From Berghia stephanieae (Eukaryota; Mollusca; Gastropoda; Nudibranchia; Aeolidiidae), in assembly GCA_034508935.3 (NCBI GenBank), contig CM067445.1, positions 78,747,348 to 78,811,347 of the forward strand: 64,000 bases of DNA, in the 5' to 3' direction. The notes under the pieces are model-generated. The model was not told the DNA's origin, made no database searches, and saw nothing but the letters and a program-made list of their open reading frames with translations. Shown one piece after another: positions 26,301 through 34,531 of the stretch. Made by a program: the position numbers and the translations under genes. The stretch's first letter is position 1. Each line of letters opens with the position of its first letter.

Positions 26301-29300
26301 TTTGAGCCCGATACATTCCAAGTTTGGTATGTGTGTTCTTTTCAAAGCTTGTTATCTTCATTTTTGTACATTAATTCGACCAAGCATCTTCCATTTGTAG
26401 TGTTAGGATTCCTTTGACAAAGTGTCAAAATCTTTTGCCCTTTCTCTTTTTAAAATGGTGATAGAGGGGAGTCTACTAGTATTAGGCTTATGTCTTGTGA
26501 TCCTATTCTGCTGCAGTCCCTTGTTCCTCACTAATGCTTTCACTCTTAATCTGTAACATTTCTCCCACCTCAACAGCGGCAGTGTTAAAAAGAGAAGCAG
26601 TAGTGATTTTTCTTCACAAGGAGTCATGTAAGAATTTGATGTTTGAAAGTTTTATGTTGTAAAATACAATGATCCAACAAAATCGTTGTGAGGTTGATTA
26701 AAAAAAAAGTTTACTTTTTCTTATGACGGTTTTATATAAATTATCCGTCAATTACAGGCTTTTTTATTTGGGGGGGGGGGGGGGGGGGGGGGGTTGATTT
26801 TTATAAGATATGTCTGGAAAAACAGTGCTTGATATATAACAAAGAGGTATTAGGATCCTTATTATGATTAAATCATTCCAGCTATGGTAAGATGATTTTT
26901 TTTGTCTTCTTTTTTAGAATTAAAAAAAAATAAAATAAAATTTTATTTTATTTTAGATTTATTTTTAATTTTCGAAAATGTAATTTCTGATAGGACATGA
27001 TTGATAATATATTAAAAAATCATAGTTGATATAAGTATAGTTCTGCTTAGGTTGCAAAGTACTGCAAATTAACTATATTATATTGATGACTTTAGTTTCA
27101 TTGCACGCATGCACTGAATTGTTTTGCAAATCTTTCTATGAAAATGTGTAGGAACCGTTATCCTTCTTCAATTTAGCTATAATCATATTGTGTACATAAT
27201 GTAATGAATAAGTATATAGAATATATGGAAAATCTCAATGAAACCTTATTATGTTATTATTAAATTCCCTATAATTTATGTTAAGCAAATAGCAAAATGT
27301 TCTCTTAATTGTCGATTAATGTCTGTGTTGCTTTTTTAAATCAGCTACTTATTAGGGTATAGCTAGTGAAACACAAAAGTACTCAGGAATGACATTTTCA
27401 ATGAATTATCATTATGGAACAGCCATTAAATGATTTCAAATTATCTACTTATTATGAAATTCTAAAGTATTTTGCCCATTTAATGACATTTTGAATAAAT
27501 TATTATTATAGAACTGATTAAATGATTACAAACTTTACAATGCACATCACCGATCATATAATTTCAAACATTTGTTTATGGTTTAGTTATTTATAATGTA
27601 TTCCATCATCATTTATTCCATGATTGTTTACCAAATGTTCCCAGGTCCACCTCCATGCAAGGCAGTCTTTCAGGTAGTATCTCCAGTCTATCCGGGTCCA
27701 CAGGAAAACCTCCCAGAAGGCAAGTCCTCGAAGAATGGTCATATTGGTCAGAAATGTGGAATAGAAAATCTTCCTTCCTTGCAAAAATGATTTTTTTTTA
27801 AAAACACACACAAAAAAAAAAAACAGCTAGCAAACATTCAACAAAAACGGGAAACTAACATTGATGAATAAATCAATGTCAATACATAACAAAAATACCA
27901 ACGGTTTGGAAAACAATGTGCAAAATTTACACAGGCATGTAGAACAATTCACAAAGTTTCATCTCAATCTAGATATTAATAAGTTATAGAGAGGAAGTCC
28001 TAAAACAATCAGAGATATAGATGTTCATATAGGTCGGAAATATGGAGTAGAAAATATTCCTTCACTGCCGTTTTTATGTATTTTTTTTTTACATCTGCCA
28101 AACAATCAAAAAAGGGAGTAGTACTTTGGTGAATGAATGAATGTCGCTATCTTGCAAATAGCACGTGTTTGTATAACAATGTGTAAAGCATACATGGGCA
28201 TATAGATTGATTTTGCAAAATTTCATGGCAATCTAAAATTGAAAAGTTAATTTTTGTTAAAAAGATGTATGGAAGAAATTTCATACCATAAAGGCACACA
28301 GACGATTCAAATTATTGTTTGTTAATTGCAGTCAGTAAAGATAAAGGACAGTTGCAGATGATTGCATACTGCATCAGATCAATTCAAAATCCCCCTTTCT
28401 CTTCTTCTTTTTTTCTCCTTTAATTTTATGACTTTTTCCTTCCTCTTTCACATTGTTGGTGCATTGCATTTATTTGATGTAAAGCAGAACTCCTGCTGGA
28501 GCTGCTAACTTCATAAAAAAATTTGAAACTTGGTAATGATAATAAAGAAGGGGGGAAAATGACATGCATAGGGTTGTTTTTTAAAGTGAGAGTTGACTTA
28601 AATAGAGCTGAATTCCGTGGATTGCACTGTCTTAAAAACTAAAAAAGGTTGCTCCAAAGATGAGATTGAGGCTTTAGAAAAAATTGAAATGAAGCACAAT
28701 TTACTTTTTGTTTAAAAGATCAAATGCAGTTTAGAGCTTGTGAAGATTTTATTTTAATTGAATTTGATCTCTGATATTTTTAATTACAGAAAAGTCATGA
28801 CCAGATACAGATGTGTGGCGGATAGTGACATGGAGTTATCTTTTGAGGCTAATCAAATCATCACAAATGGTATGTTAGTGACACTGTTTTTTACCACAGA
28901 AATGTGTATTAGTACTTCGAACAGGCATCAATGACATGCGAATGTCAATGACTGTTTTTAAGTTACTTCAACCTGGTATGAAGTCAGAGCAAATCAGATA
29001 CAGAAAGTTGAATTTAAAGCCTAAATTATGAAATTAAAAATATAGAGGTTGTCCCTGATAGCTCAGTTGGTAAGTACTCCCTTCATATACTTGAGCCTTT
29101 TGAAGGGGCTTTTTTTATAAAGCGCAATATCCGCTAAATATGCTCAAAGCGCTTTACAAAGGGACCAAGATCGATCCAGGGTGAAGACCAAATTCGTTTC
29201 TGACCTCCCTCTCCACCCGGCAGTGATTGGATAGCTGGGTCTGTTAAATCAGGTGGAAAGTACTTTGCAAGAGGACAGTATCCTATTCAAGGCTACTGTC

Positions 29301-29510
29301 CATTTCACACTATAGAAAAAAAAGATAAATTCCGGCTCTGTGGCCTATTGGCTCTGAACGACTACTATTCCTAGATTGACTAAAACAATTTTTGTTCTAT
29401 TTTGCTTCTTTCATTTAGTTCGTCCATCAAGGGAACCAGGCTGGCTAGAGGGAACATTGGACGGAAAGACAGGCATGATACCTGAAAACTATGTGGAGTT
29501 TATAGAATGA
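7063..29510 (+). CDS. Graf: GRAF-type RhoGAP gene (PH-RhoGAP-SH3 part), 18 exons
   Basis: Spliced product: a GTPase-activating protein for Rho-family GTPases, of the BAR-PH-RhoGAP-SH3 family (vertebrate ARHGAP26/10/42, fly Graf), which acts at membranes and the actin cytoskeleton. The 18 exons sum to 1644 nt, all phases agree, and the last exon ends with TGA. PH domain is about residues 15-120 ([34 protein letters not shown]). RhoGAP is about 140-310, with arginine-finger segment EQGLYRVVG (Arg154), [15 protein letters not shown] and [18 protein letters not shown] Ser/Pro/Gly-rich linker follows. SH3 is about 492-547 ([20 protein letters not shown]). The C-terminal SH3 excludes oligophrenin-1. 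The BAR exons were not found; the first exon seen begins in phase 0. Single-ortholog status is assumed. Confidence 0.95.
7322..7535 (-). mobile_element. SINE family A, reverse copy
   Basis: Matches the 1700 and 49738 copies in reverse orientation: 'gacaatgctgttaatggc' body and a head containing the complement of the B box. Lies in the intron after exon a. Confidence 0.65.
7565..7700 (+). mobile_element. tRNA-like SINE head
   Basis: A-box TTGGCTGAGTGG at 7578-7589 and B-box GGTTCGAGCCC at 7623-7633, with no convincing acceptor stem. More likely a SINE head than a functional tRNA gene. It lies about 140-270 bp upstream of exon b. Confidence 0.6.
7837..7936 (+). CDS. Graf: Graf exon b: PH domain
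   Basis: 100 bp between CCATAG and GTAAGT. Encodes [20 protein letters not shown], the PH strand region aligning with the W-KHYC segment of vertebrate GRAF. Phase 1 in, phase 2 out. Confidence 0.92.
8036..8200. repeat. (TTC)n microsatellite
   Basis: About 160 bp of nearly pure TTC with a few interruptions near 8147-8160, inside a Graf intron 100 bp downstream of exon b. Confidence 0.95.
8459..8770 (-). mobile_element. SINE family B, reverse copy
   Basis: Shares 'agtagtccttcagagcca', a 'taccctttgaataggat' block and a 'ggtggacaggggggtgg' block with the 42890-43150 copy. The forward copy is at 29046. The tRNA-like head, with GGGTTCAAAGC on the minus strand, is at the high-coordinate end. Confidence 0.65.
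8907..8942 (+). CDS. Graf: Graf exon c: PH domain, tandem acceptor
   Basis: 36 bp. The acceptor is the second AG of CTAGAG: starting after the first AG would create TGA at the junction codon. Gives [13 protein letters not shown], matching the 'VKSCIRR' region of GRAF. Donor GTGAGA. Confidence 0.88.
9640..9930. mobile_element. Penelope-like terminal remnants
   Basis: Two hammerhead-like cores. Plus strand 9679-9713: CTGAAGA, then a GACAG/CTGTC hairpin, then GAAA. Minus strand about 9888-9913: CTAATGA, GGGCC/GGCT stem, GAAAC. Both are degraded relative to the 6497 motif. Family call is inferred from the motifs alone. Confidence 0.45.
10172..10228 (+). CDS. Graf: Graf exon d: PH domain
   Basis: 57 bp between TTACAG and GTAAGT. 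Encodes [18 protein letters not shown], the highly conserved GRAF PH segment. Phase 2 in and out. Confidence 0.95.
10745..10820 (+). CDS. Graf: Graf exon e: PH C-terminal helix
   Basis: 76 bp between GTGTAG and GTGAGT. Encodes [20 protein letters not shown], the terminal PH helix with its invariant Trp, then DGKEP. Ends in phase 0. Confidence 0.95.
11215..11510. mobile_element. Repeat family E (Penelope-like end), inverted pair
   Basis: Contains 'accaaacacagaacgtttcg' on the + strand and a partial inverted copy about 90 bp further (11400-11480). Related copies are at 19225 and 25790. The minus strand shows CTGAAGA, a stem and GAAAC, as in hammerhead-bearing Penelope ends. Degraded. Confidence 0.55.
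11745..11778 (+). CDS. Graf: Graf exon f: PH-RhoGAP linker
   Basis: 34 bp between CCTCAG and GTAAGA. Encodes [11 protein letters not shown]. Phase 0 in, phase 1 out. Confidence 0.88.
12150..12212 (+). CDS. Graf: Graf exon g: RhoGAP start
   Basis: 63 bp between TTTCAG and GTTTGT, a non-consensus but plausible donor. Encodes [20 protein letters not shown], the first RhoGAP helix. Phase 1 in and out. Confidence 0.93.
12470..13215 (-). mobile_element. Tc1/mariner-type transposon relic, internally deleted
   Basis: On the minus strand, 13101-12814 encodes an N-terminal helix-turn-helix region ([30 protein letters not shown]). About 40 bp on, the translation jumps to the C-terminal catalytic-Glu region ([15 protein letters not shown]) at about 12770-12720. 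The central catalytic core is therefore missing and stops follow. Possible weak terminal inverted repeats (TGGCA...ACAGYAAC) near 12468 and 13215 set the approximate bounds. Confidence 0.75.
13553..13610 (-). mobile_element. SINE family A tail fragment
   Basis: Reverse copy of the 'gcgctttgagca...attgcgc' tail (ATTGGGCAATATCCATTAAA, then GCTCAAAGCGCT). Confidence 0.55.
13660..13760. repeat. (AAT)n microsatellite, interrupted
   Basis: TAA units at 13660-13703, then degenerate GATAAT units to about 13760. Confidence 0.9.
14083..14126. repeat. 44-base poly-C run
   Basis: Uninterrupted C from 14083 to 14126, ending 50 bp upstream of exon h. Length in the assembly may be unreliable. Confidence 0.85.
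14177..14251 (+). CDS. Graf: Graf exon h: RhoGAP arginine finger
   Basis: 75 bp between TTCCAG and GTAGGT. Encodes [20 protein letters not shown]. The Arg of GLYRVVG is the catalytic arginine finger of RhoGAP domains (family knowledge). Phase 1 in and out. Confidence 0.96.
14493..14580 (+). CDS. Graf: Graf exon i: RhoGAP
   Basis: 88 bp between TCACAG and GTGTGT. Encodes [20 protein letters not shown] then TSAVKNYLR. Phase 1 in, phase 2 out. Confidence 0.95.
14984..15042 (+). CDS. Graf: Graf exon j: RhoGAP LPEPL motif
   Basis: 59 bp between GTCTAG and GTAAGT. Encodes [19 protein letters not shown], a hallmark RhoGAP segment. Confidence 0.96.
15454..15558 (+). CDS. Graf: Graf exon k: RhoGAP
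   Basis: 105 bp. The acceptor is the first AG of CAGAG; the second would give an early stop. Encodes [20 protein letters not shown]. Donor GTGAGT. Confidence 0.94.
15952..16302 (+). mobile_element. Short retroposon, family D, copy 2
   Basis: About 98% identical by eye to copy 1, with a CAAAC then poly-A tail. Flanked by TTCATCAT at 15943-15950 and 16303-16310, the latter after the A tail. Inserted in the Graf intron between exons k and l. Confidence 0.85.
17249..17337. repeat. (ATT)n microsatellite
   Basis: About 29 uninterrupted ATT units, about 115 bp upstream of exon l. Confidence 0.95.
17455..17612 (+). CDS. Graf: Graf exon l: RhoGAP core, tandem acceptor
   Basis: 158 bp. Uses the second AG of CCCAGAG: the first gives a stop after six more codons. 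Encodes [20 protein letters not shown], then [18 protein letters not shown], the strongest GRAF match in the gene. Ends in phase 0 before GTATAA. Confidence 0.97.
18806..19058 (+). CDS. Graf: Graf exon m: post-GAP linker
   Basis: 253 bp between TTTCAG and GTAATG. Encodes [18 protein letters not shown] then a Ser/Pro/Asn-rich disordered linker ([19 protein letters not shown]). Phase 0 in, phase 1 out. Confidence 0.92.
19225..19500. mobile_element. Repeat family E, copy 2
   Basis: 'gaagctgtggactgt' at the start, then 'aaataccaaacacggaacgt' and 'cccttcttcagac' (19285-19335); a partial inverted echo lies near 19450-19495. The hammerhead-like core is on the minus strand. Degraded. Confidence 0.55.
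20530..20654 (+). CDS. Graf: Possible alternative Graf exon
   Basis: A good acceptor (TTTCCTCTTAATAG) opens a frame in the same phase 1 as its neighbours, encoding [20 protein letters not shown] then [13 protein letters not shown] to a TAG at 20652-20654. Two readings fit. One is a 75-nt in-frame cassette ending at a weak donor (GTGGAC, 20605), phase 1 in and out. The other is an alternative last exon giving an SH3-less protein. It could also be chance. The 53-bp minisatellite starts 100 bp downstream. Confidence 0.4.
20757..21284. repeat. 53-bp minisatellite, 10 copies
   Basis: Ten head-to-tail copies of a 53-bp unit beginning TAACCATACAGACAATAC. Variation is almost confined to one C/T site (CTCCTG versus CTCTTG). 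Copy 6 lacks 3 bp. The array ends about 50 bp before Graf exon n. Confidence 0.97.
21336..21512 (+). CDS. Graf: Graf exon n: Ser-rich linker
   Basis: 177 bp between AACAG and GTGAGT. Encodes [20 protein letters not shown] then [20 protein letters not shown], with several SP/TP and RRGSS sites that could be phosphorylated (inference). Confidence 0.93.
22024..22069 (+). CDS. Graf: Graf exon o: linker
   Basis: 46 bp between TTTCAG and GTGAGT. Encodes [14 protein letters not shown]. Phase 1 in, phase 2 out, which fits exon p across a 5.6-kb intron. Skipped or optional exons in that intron cannot be excluded. Confidence 0.85.
22070..24089. other. Graf: Large Graf intron, unremarkable part
   Basis: AT-rich intron sequence; no exon or recognised repeat seen here. 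Confidence 0.5.
24090..24610 (+). mobile_element. Tc1/mariner-type transposase relic 2
   Basis: The plus strand encodes LRWAREHKD and an ILFTDEIAF-like catalytic block, then [19 protein letters not shown] and [20 protein letters not shown] (catalytic Glu region), with the intervening segment missing and stops present. Inside the Graf intron. Confidence 0.7.
24930..25030 (+). mobile_element. SINE family A tail
   Basis: AAAGCGTTTTGAGCACATTA then ATTGCGCTATATAAA, as in the 1700 copy; the head is missing. Confidence 0.6.
25790..26400. mobile_element. Repeat family E, copy 3, with nested element
   Basis: The family E start (GCTAAAAGCTGTGGACTGTA) is interrupted at about 25809-26115 by an (AAT)n-headed element carrying 'ggcatttatatagcgcttta' and a 'gggagagagttcc' block. 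It resumes at about 26115 with 'accaaacatggaacatttcg'. An inverted echo lies at 26285-26365. Degraded. Confidence 0.55.
26770..26793. repeat. 24-base poly-G run
   Basis: Uninterrupted G; length uncertain in any assembly. Confidence 0.85.
27645..27719 (+). CDS. Graf: Graf exon p: Ser/Gly linker with GC donor
   Basis: 75 bp after TTCCCAG. Encodes [20 protein letters not shown] then KPPR. The donor is AG|GCAAGT, the standard GC-AG intron consensus, and only this donor keeps the phase (2) needed for the SH3 exon. Confidence 0.9.
27736..28290. repeat. Diverged ~285-bp tandem duplication
   Basis: 'ttggtcagaaatgtggaata' (27748) recurs as 'taggtcggaaatatggagta' (28033), each followed by 'gaaaat(c/a)ttcctt' and, later, 'acaatgtg(c/t)aaa'. 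Estimated 70% identity by eye. Lies just downstream of exon p. Confidence 0.6.
28790..28869 (+). CDS. Graf: Graf exon q: SH3 first half
   Basis: 80 bp between TTACAG and GTATGT. Encodes [20 protein letters not shown] then NQIITN, matching the ALYxC...ELSF region of GRAF SH3 domains. The usual ALYDY-type start reads TRYRC here. Confidence 0.95.
29046..29370 (+). mobile_element. SINE family B with nested SINE A tail
   Basis: tRNA-like head with TAGCTCAGTTGG at 29059-29070. A reversed family A tail (29112-29162: AAAGCGCAATATCCGCTAAA) interrupts it. The family B body then resumes ('ctccacccggcagtgattgg', 'tatcctattcaaggctac'), close to the acceptor of the last Graf exon. Confidence 0.65.
29419..29510 (+). 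CDS. Graf: Graf exon r: SH3 second half and stop
   Basis: 92 bp after TCATTTAG. Encodes [20 protein letters not shown] then YVEFIE and TGA (29508-29510), the canonical GRAF C-terminus. Confidence 0.98.
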
Positions 29511-30640
29511 CCTTAGGAACAAACGCTAATATTATTTCTTTATACGGTTAAATGGTTGGCAGTCACAGTGATAATGCTAACCAAAGCACTGTCTTCCTCG
29601 ACATTCAAGTGCATAGAATTTTGAAAAAGACATCCATGAAAGAAAAAAAGGCACTGTCTATACGTTTAAGTTCTATTAATAATAATAATAATAATAATAA
29701 TATAATAATAATAATAATATATACTTTATTCATCCAAAAAATGGAAAATCGTTTACAGACGTGGCATGCATAAAAATGTATAAACACAAAGTTGAGAATC
29801 TATGGCGACAATGTATACATATATATATGCAAATGCACAAAAATGTAAAAATATACAACCAAGAACCAATAGCAACACTTTATATATTAATTTGATAAAT
29901 TGAGATAGGCCATACCTCTGGCCTTTAGTCCGAACTTGTGTGTGTATATTTAAAAGATATTGTTATTGTTATTATTTTAAAATTAAGAAATTTTCTCTTA
30001 ATCCCGAAAGGTATAAGGAAAAAGACACGAAGCCAAAACAGAATTTACTCTGTCTCATAGATAATGGATAGATTCACCATCTCTTCACTATTTCAAGCAA
30101 ATGCCACCCCCCACCCCCTCTGTCTATACACACATACACCTAACTGCAGTTATGTCTTCTCTCCTTTTATATCACTCCCCCCCCCCCCCTTTTTTTTTTT
30201 TTTTTAAATTTAAATTTATAACTTATAAGAAAATCGATAAGAGAACTGATGGTGTGTCCATCTGATATGAACTTAATTTTTCATGTCTTTTCATGTAAAC
30301 TCTCTGCTTTGCTTCTGGTACAAATTTTTAGATCCGCCATTTACACAGATTTAATCAGTTAATACAAAGTATTCAGTGACTAGTTCAGTCTAATTTTTAT
30401 TCCCTCTCCTCCTTTCACTAGATTTCGATTTTTAAAACAAAGTTTTGGAAGAAAATCAAGCAAAATAATACTGCATTAGCTCCATCTTTTTTTAATATGT
30501 ATAAAAAGGTATTCACATTTTTTTTCCTTGCTTTTGTCAGATGAGAATTTTTATTACATGCATTTCCCTTATTCAATTATTCTATTCAATTACTATATGT
30601 AATAAAGAATTTAAACAGAGAAGGGAATAAAGCAACTCAA
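29511..30640 (+). other. Graf: Probable Graf 3' untranslated region
   Basis: Follows the stop codon with no further coding signal. Contains an (AAT)n tract (about 29677-29720) and C/T homopolymers (30178-30205). The end is inferred from the two AATAAA motifs below and could lie further on. Confidence 0.5.
30601..30631 (+). terminator. Graf: Two candidate polyadenylation signals
   Basis: AATAAA at 30601-30606 and again at 30626-30631, about 1.1 kb after the Graf stop. Other AATAAA motifs exist in this AT-rich DNA (for example near 36440), so use is unproven. Confidence 0.35.
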
Positions 30641-32230
30641 TCCATTGTTACATAAAATAACAAAATCAAGTTATTATTTCCAGTGAGGCAGTTATGAACA
30701 TATTATTTATGTATACCGAGCCACTAGATGGCTATCACTGTGGATATTTGTTTTCCTCCGTTACCTCCTCTAATGTAAAGTGACATGAATTGGCATTCAT
30801 AATTACATTGGAAAGCTGGACAGTACACTTCCCCATCTCTGGGGAGTGGGATCAAATTGTGGCAGTTTTTATCATGAGTTACTGATTGAAAACTTATCTT
30901 TTTAATTCCTACATCTAAATCTGCTAAATATTTCGAAGTCTAGAAGAATTCATATTATTTTTAACCTGGTGGACTCATTATCTGATTCTCTATGAAAATA
31001 CACTCAATCTCAATTTTCAATTTTTTTGTCTTTTAAAAGAAATAACCCCTTCACACAAATAACCCAGTCACACACTCATTAATGTAATAAATCGAAGCTT
31101 TTGGGAACAGAATAGATGTTATATCTTTATTTTAAAAAACGACAGTAACAAAAGTGCTGTGTTAAATTATCGTATTTTTCCATTTATCTAACAATGGTTT
31201 GAGAATGTCTCAAAAGTTTTTGCTTCATTGAGATGTACCTTGTTGTTGTATTCATAGAAGCAAAATTCCATGCAAAGTTATATCAAATGTTTTATGCTCA
31301 GGAAAACTTGTTTAAAATTCTGATTTCATTTTGCTTACATTCTTCTTGTTGTTCTTGTTGCTCGAGATCATAGGCAGGGAAGATAAACATTTCTTCTGTA
31401 TTATAAGTGTTGATGAATTTTGCTTTTACTGAGATGACAGTAAATTTTAACGTGATGTCTTCAATTGGGCAATTTTTGTCGCTGTATTTGTCATGAAATT
31501 TTGTTTGTTTGTTTTGTTTTTAATTATGAATGAACAACTCGTTGTTTGTTTGTTTTGTTTTTAATTATGAATGAACAACTCGGTGTAATTTAATGCCAGA
31601 TTGTTTCACACCATTTTTAAAGAATTTAGAATGGTGATATCTAAACTGGAATTTCTGTTTTTAAAGTCATCTGGCACAGTCAAGTCAAGTGCAATATTAG
31701 TGATTAAGATACAAACCTTTGAAACTTCTTGATTTTCCATTTTTTTTAAATTGGCCACGATTCAACTGTGTAATATCATTTGATTTATTTGTTTTCGTTT
31801 TTTATTCTGCTACAAAATTAAACATGTAATTATACCAAATGAAAAAAGGTTGAATCAACTTAGTTTATATCTTGGGGTTAATTTTGGAATTTGTTCATCA
31901 AACCAAATTAGGGAGCAGGCACTGGCATAAGATAAAGATCTGAAAAAGTGTATATGAAATTGTGCCAGACAAAGCAGGAAAGAAATATACAAGAAAAAAA
32001 CCCCCATCCCAATAATCAACCTGCCTGGATCGAATTTTAGACCTCTTCATCATACACTTGTTCGTTCATCATATCACAAAAAGTGTAACGCCCAAAAGGA
32101 GTTATACTTTTAAGCTGTATCAATGTTTTCTACCCATGATGGTCATGCAAATATCTTCAATGAAGGTGTACGTTTATGTTAATAAATATTATATTAATAG
32201 AATATTATCATGATATATGATTAAATATTA
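30641..32230. other. Gene-free stretch
   Basis: AT-rich; no exon recognised. Includes the 41-bp duplication at 31501. Confidence 0.5.
31501..31582. repeat. Perfect 41-bp tandem duplication
   Basis: A 41-bp unit (TTGTTTGTTTGTTTTG... GAACAACTCG) occurs twice with no mismatch, so it is recent. Confidence 0.95.
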
Positions 32231-32238
32231 AGTCACAT

Positions 32239-32240
<2 letters not shown>

Positions 32241-32307
<67 letters not shown>
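32241..32307. repeat. (TA)n microsatellite
   Basis: About 33 TA units followed by a short (GT)n at about 32330. Confidence 0.95.
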
Positions 32308-32310
<3 letters not shown>

Positions 32311-32541
32311 TATATACATGCGTGTGTTTGAGTGTGTGTGTGTGTGTGTACTAGCCACCACTTAAAAAGCACAGGCTGTTTAATGATTAAATGGTCTATA
32401 TATTTATATAGTAATTTTTAATTTCTGATACAAAACTTTAAATATGTTTTTAAAAATAAGTAACCAAGAAACTAACCATTTGAAGCAATTTGTGGTTTTT
32501 TAATTAACAAAACTAAGAAAAAGTCACAGCACGTCTTCCAG

Positions 32542-32890
32542 CTAATAAGGTTTATGGGTTCCTTTATTGAGCCTACATTCTTGACTCGGCTCTTCATGCT
32601 CTAAATGAGATTTTGAATTTGGCCACTGAGAAATAGCATTCCACTTTTCCATCAATGCTTGGATGAGTTGATCCCAGTTTTGGGACCAAGAAATACAATC
32701 ATCAATCTTGCATTTCAGATAATCGCTCAAATGTTCTATTGGGGATAGATCTGTGGAAAGGGAGGACCATCTCATTGCTGGAGTATTTCTTTGCTCCAAA
32801 TATTATTGATTCATGGCTGCAGCATGAGGACATGAGTTATCCAGCCCATCCACAAATATGCAAGCATAGTATGGGATTCCAAAATTAATA
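32542..32890 (-). mobile_element. Tc1/mariner-type transposase relic 3 (C-terminal)
   Basis: The minus strand encodes DGLDNSCPHAAAMNQ (second catalytic Asp block), a stop, then EQRNTPAMRWSSLSTDLSPI and EHLSDYLKCKI (catalytic Glu block) and NWDQLIQALMEKWNAIS. The N-terminal half is absent. Confidence 0.8.
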
Positions 32891-33023
32891 TCAACAAGAT
32901 CGACATGGTACAAAATAGAGCTGCAAGGAGAATAACTAATTAATACTCACATTACAATAGTGTAATAAAACTCACACAAAGCTTAGGTTTGTAAAAAATG
33001 CTACATCATTGCGAAACAAGATA

Positions 33024-34531
33024 CAGTGGACTCCGGATAAGACGATGCCCAGGGGAACCGAGAAAAAAATCGACTTATCCGAAAATCAACTTAACCGGAG
33101 TGTAACCAAATGAACAAAAACGCATGTGAACAAGGCAAACCAATCAAGAATATGTATGTCCCTTCATATCGCGCGGTCTCTGTCGTGGTCATCAGAGGCT
33201 CCTACCCCCAATAGCCCCATAGAGGAATCAGAATACATAAAAATCGGAATTTGAGATAAAAAAGCGGAATCAACTTACTGTTATTGACTATGACATGTTT
33301 TGCAACAGAAAATGTAATAGACAATCCAAAAGTACTCAAATGATTAAAAATATAAAATGTGTAAAAATTTACAGATTGTATAAAGACTAAGAATGGGGTC
33401 AAATAATAATAGAGAACACACAGGTCCTGGCCGTCTGAGAGCAAAGCATTGAACGGATGGATTTAACCTTGTCAGGACCCTCCCCCCCCCTCCCCCCCCT
33501 CCCCCCACACACACACACCTAAACAAACAAACGCGCGTGCCGGTACAAACACACACACACACACACACACACACATTTACACAGGGCTAAAATTAAATAG
33601 GGAAAGAAGCTGACCGTACTACTCAATAATATTATTACGGAATGAAGCCAACATATAATATTACCAAGGTCATTGACCTCACAAATTGGAGTCACCATAA
33701 TAATAATAATACTTCGGTCAACCCCCTCCCAGACAGCACACACTTTGAAGGGACTAATCAGACATACAAAATGTGCGTTGATTGACCATAGGAGATGCTG
33801 ACGAAATAACCCATAGCTCACTTTTTTTTCACTACAGACTTTTTTTTTTTAATGTTCCTCCATTGGAAAGGTGAAAAGCGAAATTTTTGCCTTGAATGTG
33901 GAATGTATACCAATTAAGTGAAATTATTCCGCGAAAAGCGGAAAGGTAGGAGCCTCTAGGTCAAGGTCATGCTTCTTGTAAATCATGGAGACAAAAATAG
34001 CCGGCATGCCAATTTCCTATGCGATGATTTTCTGTCGCATGCCAGACTTTCCAAATGCATCGAATCTTCCTTTTCCGCAATAGGTTTGCCATTGTAGTTG
34101 TAGACTTGATTTGAATTCTTGATAAAATTGATACTAATTAAGAGGGGCCATTACATAGGATGGCCTGGGATTAGAACCCAAAAAAAATCTTGAACTTGAA
34201 GTTGAGAAATTAAAGTTATTCAATACTGCTTATGTACATTGAACACGGACGTCAGGCAAAGCACCTACATCACATCGATGTGCGCCAATCGTTCGCGGAT
34301 ATTCTTAACCACTGAAAATTCTTACTGGTAGCTTTTTTAACCAATGGAAATACTTGTTTGTGATTTTATTGTAGTCATGAGTAATAAGAACATCGACTTA
34401 AGCGACATCGACTTATGTGGAGTTTTTTTTTTTTACTAATGTTATATAGGAAGAAGGGGGAGGGACCAAGAAAAAAAATCGACTTGGGTAAAAATCGACT
34501 TAGGCAACGTCGACGTATCCAGAGTGCACTG
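33024..34531. mobile_element. pogo/Tigger-like DNA transposon
   Basis: 1508 bp. Terminal inverted repeats CAGTGGACTCCGGATA and (right end, reversed) CAGTGCACTCTGGATA, flanked by TA on both sides. Repeated 'atcgactta' blocks lie inside each end. On the minus strand a fragment (KGRFDAFGKSGMRQ, IYKKHDLDL) recalls a pogo-type N-terminal DNA-binding domain; the rest of the transposase is gone. It is itself interrupted at 33193. Confidence 0.75.
33193..33958. mobile_element. Nested MITE, hAT-like ends
   Basis: 766 bp bounded by CAGAGGCTCCTACC and GGTAGGAGCCTCTA (13 of 14 pair). Flanks share only GGTCA of a possible 8-bp duplication. Interior holds C-rich and (AC)n tracts (33479-33574). The hAT assignment rests on the termini and is weak. 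Confidence 0.55.

Noticed and set aside
7063-29510. Oligophrenin-1 identity for the RhoGAP gene
   Set aside because: Oligophrenin-1 lacks the C-terminal SH3 that is clearly encoded by the last two exons; GRAF-type fits better.
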